DNA of 42,385 nucleotides from a virus. The stretch is taken from IMG/VR virus record IMGVR_UViG_3300048772_000284, positions 1-42,385 of that record; one strand, given 5' to 3'. The notes under the pieces are model-generated. The model had not been told where the DNA came from. It worked only from the letters and a program-made list of their open reading frames with translations, and ran no database searches. This document shows positions 38,411-42,385 of the stretch, in pieces. The position numbers were made by a program, and so were the translations under genes. The stretch's first letter is position 1. Every line of letters begins with the position of its first letter.

Positions 38411-38820
38411 GAGTTCGCGCGCTGAGTCCGAGTGGTGATTTCCTGTTTGGTAACGGGGTGCAGAACTATCTGGTCAACAGCCCACAAGCAGTCGCGCAGT
38501 GCGTGTATACCGCGCTTCGTCTACTCCTTGGGGAGTGGTTCTTGGACACCACGGCTGGCGTTCCCTGGCTGACCAAAGTCATCGGTTTCGGAACTGAAAG
38601 CACACAGGACACGGTGGTCCGCAACGCCATTCTCGGCGTGCAGGGGGTAACTGAGATTCTCAGCTATAATAGTGAGCGAGTAGGTACGGTGTTCACCATC
38701 ACCGACCTAGTGGTGGCTACGCTCTACGGGCCTGCCACTGTTCCCCTGGTGGGCCTTCAAATACCACTAGGACCGGGCTACGGCGTAAGTAGTTCTGGCA
38801 ACAACGGGTACGGAGTTTAG
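38407..38820 (+). CDS. gp25-like baseplate wedge protein (137 aa)
   Basis: ATGA overlap. SPSGDFLFGNGVQNYLVNSP, QAVAQCVYTALRLLLGEWFL, DTTAGVPWLTKVIGFGTEST are characteristic of the gp25/DUF2634-type sheath-initiator wedge (A-V-x-Q-x-V-x-T-x-L-x-L-x-x-G-E-W-F-L-D). It anchors the sheath to the baseplate. C-terminal GPGYGVSSSGNNGYGV is a flexible tail. Confidence 0.9.
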   Translation: MRVRALSPSGDFLFGNGVQNYLVNSPQAVAQCVYTALRLLLGEWFLDTTAGVPWLTKVIGFGTESTQDTVVRNAILGVQGVTEILSYNSERVGTVFTITDLVVATLYGPATVPLVGLQIPLGPGYGVSSSGNNGYGV

Positions 38821-38822
38821 CC

Positions 38823-40046
38823 ATGCCAACATATCCACTGCCGACACTCGCCGTCACAGTTGCTCCGCAGGGGCCAAGCGCGCCCTCGTTCTCAGATATT
38901 CTTGCGTCGGCTTGGACCACGCTGCAAAGCATATTTGGAATCGACGTTATAAACACAGCAGACCAACAGGATACCGAGCTTGTCAGCCTGTTTGCGGAGG
39001 CAGTGAACGACTCCAACAACGCCACCATCGCAGGCATTAACAACTTCAATCCCGCATACTCGCAAGGCTCGGGCCAGGACACCACCTACATCATCAACGG
39101 CATTCAACGCGAGGCGTCCACCAACAGCACCATGCCTGTGACGCTCGTGGGCGTGGCCGGCACTGTGGTCGCATCACCAAACAACGTGGTGCAGGACGAG
39201 AACGGCTATCTCTGGAACCTCCCGGCCACCACCACCATCCCCAACAGCGGCGCCATCGGCGTAACGGCCGCAGCGCAGCAGCAGGGAGCCATTGCAGCAA
39301 TCGCGCAGCCGCTCATCATCTACACCCAAGTGCTCGGCTGGCAGTCAGCCACAGCCACGGCATCTGCCACGCTGGGAGCGCCTGTAGAACAGGACGGAGC
39401 TTTCCGGCAGCGGCAGCAGATCAGCACAGACATCACCGGCGAAGGTATTCTGGCGGTGGCGGGCGCGCTGGCAAATCTGACAGGGGTCATCAGGTCCATC
39501 GTCTACGAGAATGACACCAATGCTTATGGGACAGGCGCCGAAACGCCGCCGTTGGTGCCCCTGCAACCGCCGCACAGCATTTGCTGCGTCGTAGAGGGTG
39601 GCGACGAGACGGCTATTGCGCAGCTCATCGAACAGACAAAGGGGCCGGGATGCAGCACGTGTGAAGGCATGGCAGGCATCACCACAGTGCTTGTCTACGA
39701 CACAAAGGGCGTGCCCATAAACATCAACTTTTTCAACTTGGGCAGCGTGCAAGTTTACGTCTCACTAACGGTGAAGCCTCTCAACGGGTGGTTAGCATCT
39801 ACGACAACGGCGATCAGTGTTGCGATCATCGCGTACCTGAACGCGCTCGCCATCGGCAGCACCGTGTGCTACACATCGTTGTTCGGGCCAGCTTCCTTGT
39901 ACGGGTCATCGCTCAACGGAACTTTTGAGGTCACTGCACTCACGCTCGGGTTCACGCCAACACCACTGGGCACGACAGACCTTGTGGTCAACTTCAACCA
40001 AGCAGCCGCAAGTGTGGCTGGCAACGTAGTTGTTACGGTGCTCTAA
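38823..40046 (+). CDS. Baseplate J-like wedge protein (407 aa)
   Basis: ATG 38823. Core baseplate J motifs: DILASAWTTLQSIFGIDVIN, TELVSLFAEAVNDSNNATIA, GQDTTYIINGIQREASTNST, VVASPNNVVQDENGYLWNLP, LGAPVEQDGAFRQRQQ (with R-R-x-x-x-s in family) and ANLTGVIRSIVYENDTNA. C-terminal ICCVVEGGDETAIAQLIEQT is typical. It forms the wedge ring with the neighbouring genes. Confidence 0.93.
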   Translation: MPTYPLPTLAVTVAPQGPSAPSFSDILASAWTTLQSIFGIDVINTADQQDTELVSLFAEAVNDSNNATIAGINNFNPAYSQGSGQDTTYIINGIQREASTNSTMPVTLVGVAGTVVASPNNVVQDENGYLWNLPATTTIPNSGAIGVTAAAQQQGAIAAIAQPLIIYTQVLGWQSATATASATLGAPVEQDGAFRQRQQISTDITGEGILAVAGALANLTGVIRSIVYENDTNAYGTGAETPPLVPLQPPHSICCVVEGGDETAIAQLIEQTKGPGCSTCEGMAGITTVLVYDTKGVPININFFNLGSVQVYVSLTVKPLNGWLASTTTAISVAIIAYLNALAIGSTVCYTSLFGPASLYGSSLNGTFEVTALTLGFTPTPLGTTDLVVNFNQAAASVAGNVVVTVL

Positions 40047-40636
40047 TGCCACAGCTCTCAGACTATTTGTCGAAGATCCCCAGCCAGCATCGGCAGCAGC
40101 CGAAGTTCTTGGCGATAGTTTCCCTGTTCGTGCAGCCGTTCATCGACAATCAAAATCTGTGGGCGCAGATTCCAGCATACTTCAACCTCAACACAGCGCG
40201 TCAATGTGCTTGGCCGGAGACGAACTTCGTTTTCGATTGGATCGGAAAGTGGGTAGGCATCGCGCGCAATGGGTTGACCGACGCCGAGTACGCCGTCATT
40301 CTCAAGTTGCAGATCGCCCTCAATCACTGGGACGGGACAACGCCGGGAATCTATGCTATATGGAACACGGTATTCGGCGACGCCGTGTCACTACTGGTGC
40401 AGGATAACCAGGACATGACTATGTTCGTCACCTACGTCACGCTGCCGGCGATATTCAACAGCGTAGTTTTGGCCCTTCTTATTTCTGGGCAGTTTGACCT
40501 TCGCCGGCCGGGAGTAAAAATGCTGGGCCACTTTCAACCAAGCGTAGCAGGGCACCCGGTGTTTGGTTTAGACGTAGAGAACGACTCGATTTCAGGGATT
40601 GGCGTGGGCTACTTCGTAGAGCCCATCACAGCGTGA
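40046..40636 (+). CDS. Baseplate-associated protein, DUF2612 type (196 aa)
   Basis: ATG 40046 shares one base with the previous TAA. AQIPAYFNLNTARQCAWPET, FVFDWIGKWVGIARNGLTDA then EYAVILKLQIALNHWDGTTP and GIYAIWNTVFGDA are the DUF2612 pattern (W-x-G-x-x-x-G ... Y-x-x-x-L). It links the wedge to tail fibres in related phages. Confidence 0.88.
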   Translation: MPQLSDYLSKIPSQHRQQPKFLAIVSLFVQPFIDNQNLWAQIPAYFNLNTARQCAWPETNFVFDWIGKWVGIARNGLTDAEYAVILKLQIALNHWDGTTPGIYAIWNTVFGDAVSLLVQDNQDMTMFVTYVTLPAIFNSVVLALLISGQFDLRRPGVKMLGHFQPSVAGHPVFGLDVENDSISGIGVGYFVEPITA

Positions 40637-40646
40637 GGAGTGAAGC

Positions 40647-41264
40647 ATGGCAGCAGAAAATGACTTTTTGCCGATAGCGGCGACGCCCACCGCTAATGTG
40701 GACACGCAGGCGGACTACGCAGGCGCGGGCTACCAGTTGAACGGCTTCACGCCTGGGCAAACGCTGTCCACACAGTTCAACAAAACTCTGCGGCAGGGCT
40801 CCATGGGCATGGCTGTACTGGCGCAGTTCATTGTCAATGTTTTGAACGTGAATGTCCTCGACCAAGGTTATGCGAGCGCGGCTGCTGAGGTGTCCGCGCT
40901 CGTGGCGCAATTTGAGGCTGCGCTAACAACGTACATCAGCGGCGCGGGGGTAACGCCGTCAGTTGTGGTGGTGGCCTATTCGACTACGCCAGCGTTCAAC
41001 GCCGCAGCAGGGAGCATACTCACCCCGGTTTTTCAAATCACGCTCACCGGCAACGTGGTGAGTTCCACGTTGACGGGCGTGCTGCCTGGGCAGTTTGTCA
41101 CGTTCATCATCAAGCAGGACGGCTCAGGAGGTCATACGTTCGCGTGGCCTGCCGGGGTCAACAACTCCGGCGCCATCGACGCAACCGCTGGAAGCGTCAG
41201 TGTGCAGTCGTTTGTAGCCGACAGCACTGGAGCACTGCAAGCAGTCACCGGGATAACCGGGTAG
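40647..41264 (+). CDS. Tail fibre-like protein (205 aa)
   Basis: ATG 40647 behind GAGGAG. N-terminal half: LPIAATPTANVDTQADYAGA, NGFTPGQTLSTQFNKTLRQG, a phage fibre attachment pattern. C-terminal half: VFQITLTGNVVSSTLTGVLP, FVTFIIKQDGSGGHTFAWPA, a beta domain common in fibre tips of environmental phages (T-L-T-G-N-V-x-x-S ... Q-D-G-x-G-G-x-x-F-x-W-P). Probably distal tail, host-range related. Confidence 0.8.
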   Translation: MAAENDFLPIAATPTANVDTQADYAGAGYQLNGFTPGQTLSTQFNKTLRQGSMGMAVLAQFIVNVLNVNVLDQGYASAAAEVSALVAQFEAALTTYISGAGVTPSVVVVAYSTTPAFNAAAGSILTPVFQITLTGNVVSSTLTGVLPGQFVTFIIKQDGSGGHTFAWPAGVNNSGAIDATAGSVSVQSFVADSTGALQAVTGITG

Positions 41265-41272
41265 GAGAGCTT

Positions 41273-41773
41273 ATGTTTAAGAACGGAAATTGGAAAGCGT
41301 TGGTCGTTGCCGTTGTGTTGCTCGTGGGCATTGCCTGGGCATCCACGAAGATGCAAGACCTGATTATCGTGAACAGCAGCGGATCATTTTATTCGCTGGC
41401 AGACACGGCACTCGGCTCTTCACCAACACCCATCTGCACCACCACAGGGGGCGTACTCACCAACAGCGGTTGCACGGCTTCACAGACTCTTGCGCGTGTT
41501 TACTTCACAAGCTGCCTGGTGGGCGACGATGGAAATGCGGGTGAGGGGTGCACGGAGAGTAATCATTCGTGGGGAACAACGCTGCCAAGTACGTACTACA
41601 TTCACTGCCAAACAAGTGGCTGGCCTAGCGGCCCCACTATGGCTAACAGGGATGGTTGGTCCATAAACATTGACAGCCAGACAACCACAACCTTCACGTA
41701 CACGATTGATAATCGTAACGACGCAGGCCGTGGCTACGCCACGCTACAAATCACCTGCTGGGCCACCAACTAG
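41273..41773 (+). CDS. Signal-anchored or secreted hypothetical protein (166 aa)
   Basis: ATG 41273 behind GGAGAG. The N-terminus NWKALVVAVVLLVGIAWAST is a Sec signal or membrane anchor. The rest is Ser/Thr/Cys-rich with six or more cysteines (PICTTTGGV, NSGCTAS, TSCLVGDDG, EGCTESN, IHCQTSG, ITCWATN), suggesting disulfide bonds in an exported protein. Between fibre genes, it might be a receptor-binding accessory or a superinfection factor. No family recognised. Confidence 0.7.
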   Translation: MFKNGNWKALVVAVVLLVGIAWASTKMQDLIIVNSSGSFYSLADTALGSSPTPICTTTGGVLTNSGCTASQTLARVYFTSCLVGDDGNAGEGCTESNHSWGTTLPSTYYIHCQTSGWPSGPTMANRDGWSINIDSQTTTTFTYTIDNRNDAGRGYATLQITCWATN

Positions 41774-41781
41774 GAGGAGTG

Positions 41782-42385
41782 ATGAAACGACTTTTGGTTT
41801 TTGCAACCATGCTGACCGCGGCGCTCTCGATGGGTGCGCAGAGCTATACGCCCAACTGCAACTTATTCTTGCCGCCCCAAGGCTATCAGCCGTGGACAAC
41901 GCCGATGAACGAGAATCTCACTCTCATCGACGACTGTCTGGGTGTGCTGCAAAATGCCTATCAGGGTGTGTGGTCTGGGGCTACGATCTACGCAGAGTAC
42001 CAGCAGGTATCATACAACGGGGCGATTTACATTTCGCTGCAAAACTCCAACTACAACCAAGACCCTGCCACAGCAACAACGTACTGGCAATACTTCACGG
42101 GATCTGGCGGAGGCGGAGGCGGCACTCTCAGCGTGGACGGCACGGTAGTATCCAGCCCCAACCTGGACAGCACAACGCCGACGGCAGACTCAGGCTACGT
42201 GCTCGGCACGTGGAAGCACAGCGGCAGCAACATCAGCGTGCAATTCCCCACTAGCGGCGGCAGCACCGGGATCCTAGCTGGCGCGAACGTGGTGTTTACC
42301 TTCGACTCACAGGGGTTCGATGACAGTCTAAATACCGAGGGCGCTACCACAACCGTAACGGCAGTCAGTATTAGCTCATCCGGGG
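41782..42385 (+). CDS. Secreted fibre-like protein, 3' truncated
   Basis: ATG 41782 behind AGGAGG, open to the right edge (201 codons seen). Residues 1-20 (MKRLLVFATMLTAALSMGAQ) are a Sec signal peptide. LPPQGYQPWTTPMNENLTLI then DDCLGVL is a phage fibre N-terminal pattern; residues ~58-105 (YQGVWSGATIYAEYQQVSYN, GAIYISLQNSNYNQDPATAT, YWQYF) resemble a small carbohydrate-binding module. A Gly linker and a TLSVDGTVVSSPNLDSTTPT beta repeat follow. Likely a long tail fibre or surface protein. Confidence 0.8.
   Translation, partial: MKRLLVFATMLTAALSMGAQSYTPNCNLFLPPQGYQPWTTPMNENLTLIDDCLGVLQNAYQGVWSGATIYAEYQQVSYNGAIYISLQNSNYNQDPATATTYWQYFTGSGGGGGGTLSVDGTVVSSPNLDSTTPTADSGYVLGTWKHSGSNISVQFPTSGGSTGILAGANVVFTFDSQGFDDSLNTEGATTTVTAVSISSSG

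Overview
The window is 42.4 kb of a tailed-phage genome, or a prophage/metagenomic phage contig, with a contractile tail. Evidence for a myovirus is a DUF3383-type tail sheath, a DUF3277-type tail tube, a tail assembly chaperone with a -1 frameshift, a short tape measure and a compact baseplate (hub, Gp138-type spike, gp25-like wedge, J-like, DUF2612-like). Both ends cut genes: an alanine-repeat protein at the left and a secreted fibre-like protein at the right. Base composition is GC-rich, starts are often GTG or TTG, and many genes join by 4-base ATGA/GTGA/TTGA overlaps. The host cannot be read directly. The secreted, Thr/Ser/Gly-rich fibre-like proteins and the promoter style would fit a soil bacterium such as an acidobacterium, but this is a weak inference.

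Layout. Positions 1-12.6 kb are a long leftward block of small accessory and DNA-metabolism genes: zinc-binding proteins, a J-domain protein, a TOPRIM-like/SF3 primase-helicase, an orphan DNA methyltransferase, a frameshifted winged-helix gene, an FtsK-gamma-like protein, a DUF2130 protein and a HTH/zinc regulator. Positions 12.6-13.3 kb hold a non-coding, very AT-rich segment. At 13.3-15.5 kb lies a small module: a 35-residue lysine-rich peptide and a radical SAM/SPASM enzyme (rightward) facing a PP-loop (PAPS-reductase-like) protein and its partner (leftward). A 100-base divergent promoter region at 15.54-15.64 kb has two good sigma70-type promoters whose predicted starts coincide with the start codons, suggesting leaderless mRNAs.

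From 15.6 kb everything structural runs rightward: small and large terminase, a portal fused to an inorganic-pyrophosphatase-like domain, a topoisomerase IB-like protein, a GH24 lysozyme, a MuF head protein, protease/scaffold, decoration protein, major capsid protein, connector and neck genes, sheath, tube, chaperone, tape measure, baseplate and fibre-like genes.

The most striking element is in the MuF gene. An intein of about 318 residues sits inside its conserved NCRC motif. A complete homing-endonuclease-like gene (two HTH segments plus a Vsr/PD-(D/E)xK-like nuclease core, own ribosome binding site and extended -10 promoter) is encoded on the opposite strand within the intein, in codon register with it. 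Other points of interest are the radical-SAM/peptide/PP-loop module, the portal-pyrophosphatase fusion, the topoisomerase-like protein in the head operon, a protein module shared between a secreted protein and the tail sheath, and three signal-peptide or signal-anchor proteins among virion genes.
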